Positions 28,696-41,113 of a stretch of 64,000 nucleotides of DNA are shown here, one piece after another. Both the position numbers and the translations under genes were made by a program. The notes beneath the pieces are model-generated. The model did not search any database, had not been told where the DNA came from, and saw nothing but the letters and a program-made list of their open reading frames with translations. The stretch is from Proteromonas lacertae. Taxonomy: Eukaryota; Sar; Bigyra; Opalinata; Proteromonadidae. The stretch's first letter is position 1. Every line of letters starts with the position of its first letter. The stretch covers positions 434,001 through 498,000 of the forward strand of contig NGBS01000293.1 of NCBI GenBank assembly GCA_002245135.1, written 5' to 3'.

Positions 28696-29541
28696 TCAAT
28701 CGTGTTGTAAAAGCAATGGAGTGGTTAGAGTTGATGATGAATAATCTACACAATCATTCACATCCATATTCTCATTCTCATCTATTACTTTTATTCTAAT
28801 CATATATTCTCTTTTGAATTTTGCTTCTCGTAATATTCTTTTTAATCTTTTTGTTGATCTAAGATATAACCCACAACTAAATATTTCACCAATATTATAC
28901 ATTAAATTACGAATATCATTTTTCAAATATTCTTTCATTTGATTTACTGTTATATATCCATTAATTTCTTCAAAGAAACTATATCTATCAAATGTAATGA
29001 TATCCCAAGGAATATAAACTATTAAAAAACATAATAGTGTTAATATATCCATAAAACAAGGCAAATGATATTTTTCATTAAAATGATAAAATGTTAAAAT
29101 ATCTATCAACTTAACAACAGAAAAAAAACTTAAAACAAATGCAATGAATATATAAAATACGAAAAATGGTGTATGTACTATTAAAGATTGAACTACAGTG
29201 ATTGAATTTATATTCCACTGATCAAACTGTTTGCAACAAAATAAGAAGTTAAAATATCGGAAAAGTGATCTATACCAATTCATCATATAAAAATTAATAT
29301 CTCTATAGTTATATAATATAAATATTATGAAATACTTTAAATTATTGAGTCTATTATCATAAACACTTGATGAATAGTTCATTAAACATATTTCACATCC
29401 AGATATACATTTTATTAACCTACACGAAAGGTATATGATATAATTGAGTAATTGAAATAATAAAAATAGCACTGATATTATAAAAAACACAAGCCAAAAT
29501 GGTACACACACAATATCTTTAATTAGAATGTAAAAGAACAT
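28696..29541 (-). CDS. Unidentified multi-pass membrane protein
   Basis: Single exon with ATG at 29541-29539, 281 residues, TGA stop. I see four hydrophobic stretches: residues ~3-42 (PFWLVFFIISVLFLLFQLLN, long enough for one or two helices), ~66-78, ~118-145 (HTPFFVFYIFIAFVLSFFSV) and ~160-178 (DILTLLCFLIVYIPW). The last ~100 residues are hydrophilic and basic (RSTKRLKRILREAKFKREY), then end in an acidic, Ser/Thr-rich tail, probably cytosolic. There is a small Cys cluster (CRLIKCISGCEICLMNYC-like) after the first helix. I do not recognise the family; no active-site motif is seen. It lies alone between two non-coding stretches. Confidence 0.65.
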   Translation of the reverse strand: MFFYILIKDIVCVPFWLVFFIISVLFLLFQLLNYIIYLSCRLIKCISGCEICLMNYSSSVYDNRLNNLKYFIIFILYNYRDINFYMMNWYRSLFRYFNFLFCCKQFDQWNINSITVVQSLIVHTPFFVFYIFIAFVLSFFSVVKLIDILTFYHFNEKYHLPCFMDILTLLCFLIVYIPWDIITFDRYSFFEEINGYITVNQMKEYLKNDIRNLMYNIGEIFSCGLYLRSTKRLKRILREAKFKREYMIRIKVIDENENMDVNDCVDYSSSTLTTPLLLQHD

Positions 29542-30305
29542 AATAAAACTAAAATGTAATATATTGGTAAATTACGTAATAAAAATAAAATAGCCGTTTC
29601 ATCTATTTCAAATTTTATTTTATTCACATACTGAGATGATAAACTAGATATATAAACCGGAATTTGTGATATTTCAAATAATAATATCTACCATATTCAT
29701 ATAATCCAATTGATGTAAATGAATTTGAATGAATCAAAGACATAGTCATGATCAGAATTATACAAATATTCGAATCTTATGAAAGAAGAACAATAAATAA
29801 ATACATATGGTTAATAAGATGATAATATAAATATAGATAGATAAACGGTTAATTAAAAAAAAATATCATTTTAATCCCCAACAATATTAAAAACTGTTAT
29901 ATGGGAATATTTTCAGATATTTATATATGAAAACATCACCATCAATTACAAATTTATTTATACTTTTTACTTATACTCATCTGAGCAATACATATATCAT
30001 GCATTCGCAAAGCAATTATCAATATCACTCGGTATTTCTCATTTCACGACATATTATATCAAAATTACATTTTCATCAGTAAAACACCCATCTATAATAA
30101 TATAAATTAAAGAATATAAAAGAAAAATAGAGTATATAAAAAAGAATCATCAATTCTTAAAGATCAGCTGAAGATAAATCTTCGTCATTAGACTCAGATA
30201 ATGAGATTCGTTCAACCATCACTTCCTTATAGCTCAAATAATAACAAAGAGTGAATTAGTTGTATATATACTTCATAAATAACAACTGCATTTTAAAAAT
30301 GATAA
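29542..30305. other. Intergenic region, no certain gene
   Basis: Mostly AT-rich spacer. On the minus strand at about 30225-30163 a short frame reads MVERISLSESNDEDLSSADL and ends in TAA; it could be a last exon or chance. No upstream exon joins it in frame that I could find. Confidence 0.35.
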
Positions 30306-33300
30306 ATGAAACGGACAAATATTGAATATGGTCTATCAAAAAATCGAAACAAATCCCCATATTATTTAAAATTGTTATATGAGTGTATTTAGGAAGGCCA
30401 AAAGATAAAATTCCAGTTGAATTAAAGACAAGTTGGAATGAAATTGCTCCTGAGTTAGTTAATTTAAACCAGAAGAGTTATTATAGTAAGTTTGCTTAAT
30501 TTTATTTATTAGAAGTACCTAAAAAGCCAGATATTCAGAAGACGAAAATGGCAGAAGATAACAATAAACTTATCGAAAAAACTAATGAAGTTGAAGAATC
30601 AAGTACAGACTCTATTCCTATAGAAATTGAAACTCAAAAACTTGATATATCAAGTGAGACAAAAGTAAAGGAGGAAGGTAGATAATCCAATGAAAGATGT
30701 TTTCATAGATGAAAGTGAAATTTTGATAAAAGAACTGCTAACTGAGTTACAAACTCCCATTCCAGAATGTAATGAAAGTATATAGATTATATAGTTAATA
30801 TAACGCTTAGAAAATATTGATCAATATTGTAAAGAAATATACACAAGATACATAGCTATCGCAAAATTAACTCGTTTCTTAGCGCTTGATAGAACTTTTC
30901 AAGAGATTGTAATCAATAACATTGATTATAGTATATTAATAGGAATATATAAAGATATGAATCACTTTTTAAAATCAGTATATTATATATAAAATAATAT
31001 AATATAGATGAGAGTAATTTCATTTATGTTTTTAACATTATTTTGTAGAAATAATGGTAGAAGTCAAGTAATGATAATTAATATATTAAACCATTGTGTT
31101 ACTATTCAAGGGATATTAATTTTTTTTCATGTATTATTATTATTATGTTAAAATATAGAGGTGTATTAGTTTAGATGAAAGTAATGATAATTTAAGAATG
31201 AAAAATGTATTTAAACTGAGAAAGAAATATATATTTGAAATTCCAAATGCTATTCAATTAGATAAACGATTAGAATCACATTCTGTAAGTATTAATAGTG
31301 AATATGATTATTGTTATATGGATAAAAATGGAATAGAATGTAAAGAGTTTCCAATTGATCCTAGAAACTACTTGTTACTCTTACCTATAAAAGTTGATAG
31401 AGTTTATTCAATATTAAATTCTCCAGATGGAAATAATAATAATAAAAGGCTTGATATAGACTCAAGTTTATTATTGAAACTATATAATGAGTATAATAAA
31501 ATAAGTAAAATATGTAAAGGAAAAGTGTATTGCAAAGATTTAATAAAGAATAAAGTTATGAAAGAGAATATAAGTGATATAGAAAACTTGTTAAGTTATT
31601 ATGAAGATGTTCCTGTTTCATTTTATGATTTGCTATTGTTTGATTCATTCAGAGTATATTTTATATTATATATATATATCATAATAATAACAAAAATAGA
31701 AATATGAAAATAAAATGAAAAAGCAAGAAAAATTCATAGAATCAGTTGAACAAATTCAAATATACCAAAATAATAAGATCAAGATAGAGAATATAACAAT
31801 GTCAATAACAATAATGGCAAATTTAAAAGATGAATGTTTAGAGGTTGGATGTGAGAGAGTGAAAACTAATGAATTGTATTCGTTAGTTATCCCAATGTAT
31901 TTTTTATTTATTTATTTTTTCTTTAATTAGTGATATTTTACATATTAAAGATCCAAATCCATTTAGTCTTTGTACATTGTCTTCTACATCAATAAATAAA
32001 ATTATATCAAAACTACATTTGACTGGTGAAAATGATGGTTTTTTATTGAAATTAATTGTGAATGAAGAAGAGGAAGAGAATGAAGTAGTAATATCTCCAG
32101 TATAATACTAAATATACTATTATCTATTAAAAATAAATAGATTGATGAATGTAGAAAATCAATTTATAGAGCTTTAATAGATGTTCAAAATAACATAATA
32201 GAATATTATAAAAGTAAAAACATGGAAAATGAATTATTATGTTCTTCACCTTATACATCTGATAATGAAGAAGAAACCAAAATATATAAAGAAAAGGATG
32301 AAATTGTTGATTGGAATGAAATAGTGATAAATATTGAATTTGATAATATTAAAAATAATAATGAATTAATAGAATCATTATATTCAATGTTGAATAGAAC
32401 AATTATTGGAAATAGTACCGTTTTGTTTTCACATCCCTTATTTAAATATGTAATTCTATTAGATTTAGCCAAAAGTCGTTTAGCGAAAATAAGTAATCAT
32501 AAAGTAGAAATGATGGAATATTTATGGGATGTTTTATTAGATTATTTACATGATACAATTAAAGATTTGCCTGAAAAATATTATTACTTAAAGGAAATAC
32601 AAAAAGAAGAAACTATCAAATTATATAGAACAATTCTAGCGAAATATCGAGTAATAGCCAAAGAAAAGAAAGAAAAAGCAAATTTAGAAGAAATTGAAAG
32701 ATTAGAAAAGAAATTTGAAAATGATATGACAAAATATAAAGAAATGAAAGAAAATAGTGAAAAGGAACATTATTTAGTAGTTTATAATTCATACCAAGAA
32801 AGTTGGAAAAAGGCTGTAGAAAAAGAAGAAAAAGAATATAAAGAATTCTTAAAGACAAAACCTCCAGAAGTTGATTATAAAGAAATGATTAAATATGAAA
32901 TGGGTAAAAGAATTCATGAAAGTCGACAAGCTTGGGAAAGAAGAAAAGAAGAAATAAAAGAAGAAAATGATTATATAAATGAATGGAATAAAGGTGATAG
33001 AAAGAAAAGAAAAGAGATTTATCACAATAGAATGAAAGCTTTAGCAGCTGAGAGAGAAGAAAGAAAAAGGTTTGAGAAAGCTTGTGATAGAATATTACCT
33101 TTGAATGAAGTGTTTCAATATTATAAAATTCCTGAAGTATTTTTATTTATTTATGTTTCTTATTTAGAGTGAAATATCAGAGATTAATATGAACAATATA
33201 ATGAAGAAATTATATAATTTCAATCATCCTTATAAGATTAAACCAAAACCCGAAAAAGTGTCAAAAATACCAATTTCACAGCTAGATGAATTTAGAGATT

Positions 33301-33589
33301 TATTACAGCTGTATATTTATAGAAAACCGCAGACAGTAGATAGTCCTCGTTTAGTTCCTGTTGTTGTATTTTTAATATGTTTTTTACTATTATTATTTTA
33401 TAGGAAGATGGAATGTTGAGAAGTTATAATTCAATTGATCAGTTATTGTCTTTGTTAAGTGAAGATGAATATGACTCGTCATTATCAGCTGTATATATAT
33501 TTATACTTCTCACTGTATGTAATTAATAGGATTCTGTTAATTATGAAGAGTTTAAGAGAGAATTAGAAAGAATAAATGAAAAGTATTAA
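30306..33589 (+). CDS. Large multi-exon Lys/Glu-rich coiled-coil protein, unidentified
   Basis: I connect at least eleven exons from ATG 30306 (MKRTNIEY) to TAA 33587-33589 (EELERINEKY-type end). GTA...TAG introns that join in frame include about 30506-30532, 30779-30811, 30981-31010, 31130-31157, 31653-31697, 31897-31930, 32101-32141, 33139-33169, 33365-33403 and 33493-33531. The N-terminal third has acidic linker and a helical block (YCKEIYTRYIAIAKLTRFLA, RVISFMFLTLFCRNNGRSQ) that could be ARM-like. The middle has predicted coiled coil (residues around KYRVIAKEKKEKANLEEIE and on, rich in heptad-like Lys/Glu), and the C-terminus is again helical. A one-base shift near 30680 (GAAGGTAGAT) is needed to keep the frame, or a tiny extra intron exists there. 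I do not recognise the family; a cytoskeletal or basal-body-like protein is a guess. Confidence 0.55.
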
Positions 33590-33761
33590 CATGTTTATAA
33601 TAACATAAATATAACTAAATTATTGTTAATTTTCATGTTTTTCAAAATAGTAAGAAAATTCTCAATGAAAAGAACAATAATATGCAATCCCTACATATAC
33701 AATCATTAATAACATAAATATATTAATCTATTTCTCTGTATTATCATTAATTACACATTTT

Positions 33762-34674
33762 TTAATATGTATCATCATGTTTTTTAGATTTCTCAATAAA
33801 CGATTCTGGTAAATATTGAAAATACTCTGGCGGTAAAATAGATTTTAATTTCTCATACGAGATAGAAGTAAATCCTAAATTTTTCAAAATTGTTGTATCT
33901 ACCACAATCTCAAACGGTCCAGGGAATTTAATCGCCACATCATGTCCAGAAGGATCCATATCAATCGAAGGAAACTCAATCGTATGTCCATCACCATAAT
34001 TAAACACCATAAACGGACATTCAAGTGAATCTGAGGGATCTTTTGGAGTATTTTGAGTTTTATTTCTATTTATTAAATTATTCAAAGAAATGTATTGATA
34101 TATTAATTCTTGAAAATCCCTTTGTTTTTCTTCCAATTTCTCTTTTTTCCTTTGAATTTCTGCTTTTAAAGTTTCTGATGATTGATGCTCATCCATTCCT
34201 CTCCATATTATCTTCTTTTTGTCTTTTTTGATTAATCCTAAAGCTTCAAACACATTGAGTGCATCATATACTCTTCTTCGTATATTTTTCTATTTTTTTA
34301 GATTAATGATATAGTCAATACTCTTTCTGCTTCACTGTGTGTGCATTTACCTACTAGATCGTTGGCTACTTCTTCATATGTTGTGATTTTCTTTTCTTGG
34401 ACTTTATCTCTCACACTGGCACTGAAATGTTTTAAACCTTTCTTTGCTCTCTCACTATCTGGATCTTCTAATTCCATCTTTCGTTTAGTTCCTCTCATTC
34501 TACTATAACGCATTTATAAATAAATATAATATAAATACTTTGGTGTTTTATCAACTCTTTCATATATTTCCATAGTGGTAGGCTTTAGTGCTGTCATAGC
34601 TTCTACTAAATATAAATATAACAAATACCAGCCGCATCAGCCATATAACTAAGAGCTTCAAGCTGTGGATCCAT
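33762..34674 (-). CDS. TFDP: DP-type transcription factor (E2F dimerisation partner)
   Basis: Four exons on the minus strand: 34629-34674, 34539-34605, 34322-34502 and 33762-34289, with introns of 23, 36 and 32 nt. Together 822 nt, 273 residues. The winged-helix DNA-binding domain is clear: KKGLKHFSASVRDKVQ, TTYEEVANDLV, then after the 32-nt intron KNIRRRVYDALNVFEALGLI and KKKIIWRG. The RRRVYD-ALNV signature with IxW(R/x)G is that of DP proteins. A leucine-rich dimerisation coiled coil follows (KLEEKQRDFQELIYQYISLN with LINRN, as in animal DP LILQQIAFKNLVQRN), then the DP C-terminal marked box (CPFMVFNYGDGHTIEF, FEIVVDTTILKNLG). It should pair with an E2F to control cell-cycle genes; no E2F is in the window. 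Its start is 303 bp from the divergent Hsp70-like gene. Confidence 0.93.
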
Positions 34675-34976
34675 TTTTAATTCAAAAAAGAATATTTATC
34701 AAGCATTAGCTTGAAGTTAAAATTTAGATTATTTAAAGATATGGCTCTAATGTGAATAAAATAAATGTAAAAATATGATTATCATAAATATCTCAACAAA
34801 TGAAGAATTGTTTATATTACATAAATGGTAATCTAAAATGACAAAACGTAGTTCTATGTTATACAATCATTTTTATGTTATTCATCTTCAGTGGTGTAAT
34901 GTAATTGTAAAAAGTCTACTGTAAATTCTTCTTTTATTGTTTGACATATAAATGACATTTTGACCATAGAATTTAC

Positions 34977-36496
34977 ATGAATATTATAAATATAGGAATA
35001 GATATAGGTACAAACTATTGCCTTTCAGCTTTTTTCAACGGATCATATGTTGAGTTAATACCCTTTAATAATCAAGAAAAGTTTCTTCGATCCAATATTA
35101 CCTTCTCCGAGTCTACTGAAGATGTTTTAGTAGGTACATTAAATAACCCAAATAAAAATACAGTTTATGATATAAAGAGATTAGTTAGCAGGGAGTTTAA
35201 TGATTTGTCATTCCAAAAAGATATGTGTAACTGGACTTTCACAGTGTTAAAGGGTGAAAATGGCCCATTAGTTAATATAAATCGAAATAATAAAGACGTC
35301 TACTACACAGATGAACAATTACTTACAATTCTCTTCAGTCACATAAAGAAAGTCTCAGACAAATACATGCATCAAGATGAGTCATATACAACAGGTGCAA
35401 TAATCGCAATTCCTTCCCATTTCACAACCGAACAAACAAAAATCTTCAGAAAAGCAGCAGAAGAAGCAAATCTTAAAGTTCATTCCATAATCCGAGAGCC
35501 AGTAGCTGCCTGTATAGGATATCAATCAATATTAATGAGAGATTCTCAATTAGAAACAAATGAATTGTATAATTTAATATTTGATTTAAATGCAAAATCT
35601 CTCAATCTTTCCATTGTAGTTTTTGACAAAGTTAAGAATATAATGATAGAGAAATTTTGGAGTACAAGTTACGATATATGTGGTGATAAATTAACAAAGA
35701 ATTTGATGGATTATTTCATTAGATTATATCAAATAAAAACTAGAAATTATTTTACTAACTTTCAAAAGAATACAAAAAATCAAATAAGAATAGCTTGTGA
35801 AAAAATGAAATGTATATTAAGTGAAAATGATAAAGCAATATTAGAATGTCCATTCTTAAGAGAGAGTGGCATTGATTTAGAATTAACAAGAAAAGAATAT
35901 AATGAGATAAACCAAATCATTATTCAAGAAACTATACAATTTGTTAATTCATTCTTAGATGATAATAATATACCTCCTTCTTTAGTTAGTTTTATTATAT
36001 TAATAGGTGGATCATGTAAAATGCCAATATTTTAAAGATGTATTGACAGTCCAATATCCATTCGCTAAAGTATTAACTGAGAGAAACCCAGAAACTGTCA
36101 TTGTTACAGGTTTAACTTTAATTTCTGGACGATTAGAATATAAACCTAAATTATTGAAATATTCTTTATCTACCGATGTTGGTGATAATTCTGTAGTATA
36201 GAATATTAAAAAAAGGATCTGTTTTACCTTGTAGTAATAGTGCAACATTTTGTACATGTGATGATAATCAAAATCATATGGATTTAGATGTGTATAAAGG
36301 TGAATCAACATTTAAATCGGAGTGTGAGTTATTAATGAAATTTGTTTACAAAGGAATCAAACCTGCTGCTGCTAAACAGAAAAAGATAATTGTTACTTAT
36401 GATGTTGATATTAATGAAAATTTGACTGTTAGTGCTAAAGATTTAGGAAATTTAGATCCAAAAGCGATGGTTGTGTCGAAGATAAAGTTAAAATAG
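34977..36496 (+). CDS. Divergent Hsp70-family protein lacking the lid, two apparent frameshifts
   Basis: ATG 34977. The ATPase domain is clear: phosphate-1 loop IGIDIGTNYCLSAFF, the linker helix REPVAACIGYQ, and the adenosine motif ILIGGSCKMP, followed after a shift by FKDVLTVQYPFAK and NPETVIVTGL. The substrate-binding beta domain follows (VYKGESTF, KPAAAKQKKIIVTYDVDINE, LTVSAKDLG). Family members normally have another ~100-150 residues of alpha-helical lid; here TAG comes directly after SKIKLK at 36494-36496, so the lid is absent. The frame is broken twice: at about 36030 in a TTTT run, and at about 36200-36215, where an in-frame TAG is followed by an A7 run. Both breaks lie at homopolymers, and protein conservation continues on the far side. 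It may be a recent pseudogene, or sequence errors in a real short Hsp70 homologue. No signal peptide; cytosolic if made. Confidence 0.8.
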
Positions 36497-36615
36497 TATA
36501 TTATTTAAGATATGTTGATTTTTTTCTTTTGATTTTAACTTTTTACATATTAACAACTATGTAGAAATAATACAACAATACATAATGATTTAATATAACT
36601 ATGCTTTTAAAAGAT

Positions 36616-38708
36616 TTAATCTTGATGAGAAACTGATAATAGTTCAATTGAAGTGTTTTCACCATATAATGCAGCATAAGGATATAATGGAGAAGGTAAA
36701 TCTTTAACAAGTAAAACAGGAGATGAATTATTATGACTTATCCAAAATTCTCTTTTATTCATATCAACTATCACTTCATAAATTGAACCATCTCTATGAT
36801 TATTGAAATTTGGATTTTTATTAACAACTCTTCCAATATGACAAAATCTATTAATATCTATACTTTTACCATTATATGCAACATATATACATACTGTTGA
36901 TTGATAATAAATATTATTACCAGAATATGTATTATTAGTTGATAATCCTAACATTAAATCATCACTATCTTCATATCCATTTTGATAATATTTATAATTG
37001 ATATGATAAACTCCATTTTCCATTTTCAAATTCAAATAACAATGATAATAACCATAACGTGTATTTGTTATTATTTTTCCATTATTTGATATTGATATTC
37101 CATAACTTTTGTTTAATTTTGTGAATTTAATCTGAAATTCTAATGATATCTTGAATTTCTTTTCGCTTTGATTATTCTTACATATTATTTCATATTCTCT
37201 CTTTTCGATTACTCTATTCACTTTTCCATGAATTATTCCATTTTCTTTATCTATCATTATTCCATCAGGTAAGGAAGGATTGATTGAAAATTCACATCGA
37301 TTTCCATCAAATAAAGGGATTATTGATATTTCTTCATAAATAGCAAATGAATATTCTGATTGAGGATATGAAAATGATGTGATTTCTTTTGTTTTTAATT
37401 CACTCAATAATTCTTTATCTTTCATTATTTCTATCATTTCTTCTTCTTCTTCTAAACTCAGTTTATTCTCTTTTATATATTCTATTAATAATTCTTTAGA
37501 TTTGGAGTTTAAATAATTATCTTCATTCAATATTCTAAAAAGAATCTCTTTTCCACATACTTCTTCTATTATTGAAATATTCTTTTTATCATCAACAAAC
37601 AAACATAAACATTTCATTGTTCGATTTCTTTTATTCTCATTATATTCCATACATAATCTATCCAATAGATTTCTCTTTTCTATATTTGAGATATATTCTA
37701 TTTAAATATATTTTTAGTATTTATACTTTCCATTTTCATATTTTTATATTTCATTATCATCAATACTATTTCTGTTATTTTTATATTATTCATTTCTAAT
37801 ATACACATTATTTCATCATTCAATTCTTCTTCTTTCATTCTATCCAATATTCCTCTTTCTTCTTCTTTAAAGTCTTCTTCTTTATTATCTTCATTGTAAT
37901 TGTTGATTATTACATTTTGAATTCTATCATCTTTTATTAAATATATTTCTATATGATTTTTACATTCATTTTTCTTTAATTCTATTTTCATTTCTTTCAA
38001 CATTTCTTTATTCTCTTTTTCTATCTCTTTCTCTTTTATCTTTTCTACATCGATATCTTCTTCTATCAATTGCTTGAAATCATCTTCTATCTCTTTATTA
38101 TTATCTTTCTTATTCTTTTGGAATTTGTACCATTCCAATAAACGATTTAATAACCATAACTCATTCACGATTATCACATCTCTCATATTTAATATCTCTC
38201 TCAAATTATTCATTTCTAATCTCAACAAATATTCATTCTTATATAAATATTTATATCCTCGCTTTTCTATTTCCATATTTTTCAAGTCTTCTATCTCTCT
38301 CAAACATCCACCAAATACATTACACATATGAATTAATTTCATTAATACTTCATCATCTATATTATTCTTCATAAATTCATAACAATCATTTATTATCTCT
38401 TTTTCACTATAACATAAACAAAACATCAACACTTCACACACACTCTCTTTACAGATTATTAATTCACCACCACTGTAGTATTTCTCCATCTCATAATAAC
38501 CAATTTCTTCGATTTCTTCATATAACTCCAAAACTCCAACAAACTCACGATCTAATAACAGTTTCTTTACAGTTTCATTTCCATTCACTAAAATTGACTT
38601 GATTGACATTATTCGATTATCTCTAATCTTCACTTCTATATCACCAAAACCACTTTCTACCAATTTTCGACATAATCTATCATAAAAATAAATACAAAAT
38701 ATACCCAT
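36616..38708 (-). CDS. Repeat-family copy 3 (intact): BTB/BACK - acidic linker - putative Ig - SPRY-like
   Basis: Two exons, 37727-38708 and 36616-37697, separated by the 29-nt intron 37698-37726, giving 687 residues without interruption; this is the reference copy. Start ATG at 38708 (MGIFCIYFYDRLCRKL). Order: BTB-like (residues ~13-115, GFGDIEVKI, SIKSILVNGN), BACK-like (~120-215, CYEFMKNNIDDEVLMKLIHM, ELWLLNRLLEWYKFQ), strongly charged linker (~215-345), a helical part before and after the intron, putative Ig/He_PIG-like (~430-490, FSINPSLPDGIMIDKENGII) and SPRY-like (~520-687, YHCYLNLKMENGVYHINYKY, GSIYEVIVDMNKREFWIS). BTB-BACK proteins typically bind cullin-3 and use a C-terminal domain for substrates; the SPRY end would fit that job (inference). 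No signal peptide. The 5' flank repeat follows at 38709-39112. Confidence 0.85.
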
Positions 38709-39112
38709 CTTCTCTTATGCTTTTATTCACTTTTATTATCATCTTTATGTAAATATACAACAAAAATAACGAAATTTGATTTTTATCAAAATTTTGAATA
38801 ACCCAAAACTTAAAATGTGATTTAATTCAATTGCAGAAGGTGTGATAAAGACAATAATATTATATTCTGATTTATTTATGCATAGTGCATATGATATGAT
38901 GATATAAATGATGAATGTTAAGTTTTAGTGTTAGTTTATGTTATTGATAATGAAATGTAATATAAACATGATATTAATGATATTTAATATTTGTTTATGG
39001 AATTGGATGTGTGTAGTAGATATAAGTGAGTAAAATTCAACAATTAGCTTGTAGTACAATATGTGTGAATGATGAGAATTATTAAATGAAGTAGAAGCAA
39101 TGTATAGAAGCA
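38709..39112 (-). repeat. 5' flank of repeat family, copy 3
   Basis: Reverse-complement match to 14250-14690 and 20806-21183, about 400 bp, ending near 39112 where similarity to copy 1 fades (both have an AAATAATTCTCATCATTCACA-like stretch). No coding potential of its own. Confidence 0.8.
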
Positions 39113-39395
39113 ATTATATGAAAGTCTATTGTGAATGGTATTTTGATTTTTTTCTATAATCTTAAATTGTAATAATTTAAAGGATGTTATTCTATGTACA
39201 ATATGTATTACAAATAAATGGGATATTTAATTGATTAATAATTATTTCTTTAAATTAAATACTAAATACTTATCATTTATCAGCATTGAAGTGATAAATC
39301 AAAGACTATTCTTTTTATTTAATCAATCAAAAGCACATATTATCATTCATAATAAAAAAAACATTATATTAATATAATAATAGTATAACACTTAA

Positions 39396-40975
39396 TTAAT
39401 TATTATCACCACAAGCTTCTTCACTAGGTAATTCCCATTGAGTTTTATTCGTATATAAATTTAAATAATACTTATCACCTTGATCAGTATAACATCTTCT
39501 CCAACCAATTGGCACTATTTCATTACTATACAATTTATCCAAATATAAACCAGCTTGAGGATGAATCAAACTTACTTGTTTTGTTATTACATTCACATAA
39601 TGATAAGAACTTCCATTTGAACTAACTTCATATTTCCAACAACTAGGTATTTTATTTGGATCAATCAATAAAACTGGATTACTTATAGTTAATGATTTAT
39701 CTTTTGAATTTTTACTACAGTCATTACATATAACTATACTTATCGTTTTATCTTTTGTTTGAATTGATAAATTGCATGAACAGTTTTTACATATAGTTTT
39801 ACTACATAAGTGACAGATTCTTTTATCTTCTTTTGATTCTAATACTCGATTTGAACATACTGAATTCATACAGTGATCATTCATTATTATATTCACTTTA
39901 TCTTGAACTTCTAGAGAATAAGTAATACGATCATCGATTGCTTTTTGAACTAAATCCATCCATTGTAGTTTTTGAGATACATCCTTACACTGTAATAAGA
40001 TATTCTTTGTTGGAGTGTAAATAGAGAATGTGAATGAAATATAGGTGTCAGGAATATCTTTAATACAAGTATGTTCTATTACAATTTAAAAATATTAATA
40101 TAATAAAAGTTTATTTATTTATACTTAAATCATATGAATATAAATAACTCAATTTGGATGGCTCAACTTTATCATTCACTACATCTGCTAACATAAATAC
40201 ATCGTTAAATAATATTAGGGTTATTGGTTTGGTTGAATGTCTTGTCACTTCATTCAAGTCTATTACATCGATAAATTTTCGAGATGCTTTATTAGTAACA
40301 CGAGCGTCATTATCAAATCTTTCATACATTTCCATTAATTTTACTCTCTCAGACATATTCTCGACAGAATCATTACACTTTTTAGCTAATTCACATACTA
40401 TCACTAATGCATCTTCTAATTGTTTTAGAATATCTTTATCTTTTTCTGGATCTTTATATTGTTTTTTCAATTCTTGTAATAATAATCGATAACGAGGAAT
40501 TCTTTGAACTGGCATGATTAATAAACTTTCTAAATTATATCCACCACATTCTTTGTTTTCAGCTGCTGTATTGAAAATGTTTTTAATTCTCTTTCTGCTA
40601 GACTTTGTAACACTTTTAACGAAGTTGAGAAGTTTTGAAGGTAAGGTTGGTATAATTTGAATAGTTGTACATGTTTCATCAGCGCATTTATTATACGATC
40701 TTGCTTCACTTTCAAATCTTCATCACCATTTCCTGCTTCCATCTCAGCAAGCATTTTATCGTGAATACCTAATATCGACTCAAATGAATGTAGAAATGAA
40801 AGAGTATCTTTATTGATATTTTGAATCTTCGTTATATACTTTTGAAGTAACGGAATTACATAAACTTCATGAACAACTCTATAGTATAAAAATGTATACC
40901 ATACTTTAAAAATTTACAGTATGTCCTTTCAGTAGTAAGAATTTCATCAACAACATAGTTTTCTTTGCCAGGCAT
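39396..40975 (-). CDS. RhoGEF: DH - PH - FYVE-like - WW - WW protein
   Basis: ATG 40975-40973 (MPGKENYVVDEILTTERTY). An intron follows TTERTY and rejoins as FVHEVYVIPLLQKYI, restoring the first DH helix (CR1). CR3 is unmistakable: LESLLIMPVQRIPRYRLLLQ. The PH domain follows (KFIDVIDLNEV, TLILFNDVFMLADV), interrupted by a 49-nt intron at about 40085-40133 and ending in VSQKLQWMDLVQKAI. Next is a Cys-rich FYVE-like finger (CMNSVC, ICHLCSKTICKNC, VICNDC) without the usual RHHCR basic patch. Last come two WW domains: the first lacks its second Trp (WKYEVSS...VSLIHP), the second is complete (GWRRCYTDQ...TQWELP). A one-base deficit in an A5 run at about 40590 breaks the DH domain; on the other side the DH sequence continues as NKECGGYNLESLL. 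It would activate a Rho-family GTPase at membranes; the target is unknown. Confidence 0.85.
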
Positions 40976-41113
40976 TTTCACTTTTTAAATTGAAGTTAGA
41001 TTTTTTCTCAAGCCTGATCAACAAACACTAATCAAGCCAAATCGAAACTTTTAAAGTTATTTTTGATTAGATTAACATAAAAATAAGAAATTAATTCAAC
41101 AAAAATTGTATAG

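Noticed and set aside
30163-30225. Possible last exon MVERISLSESNDEDLSSADL on the minus strand
   Set aside because: No upstream exon joined in frame with plausible splice sites, and the length allows chance.
35995-36040. Short intron to explain the first Hsp70 frame break
   Set aside because: The only GT...AG choice would remove the conserved GGSCKMP motif; a one-base homopolymer change explains it better.
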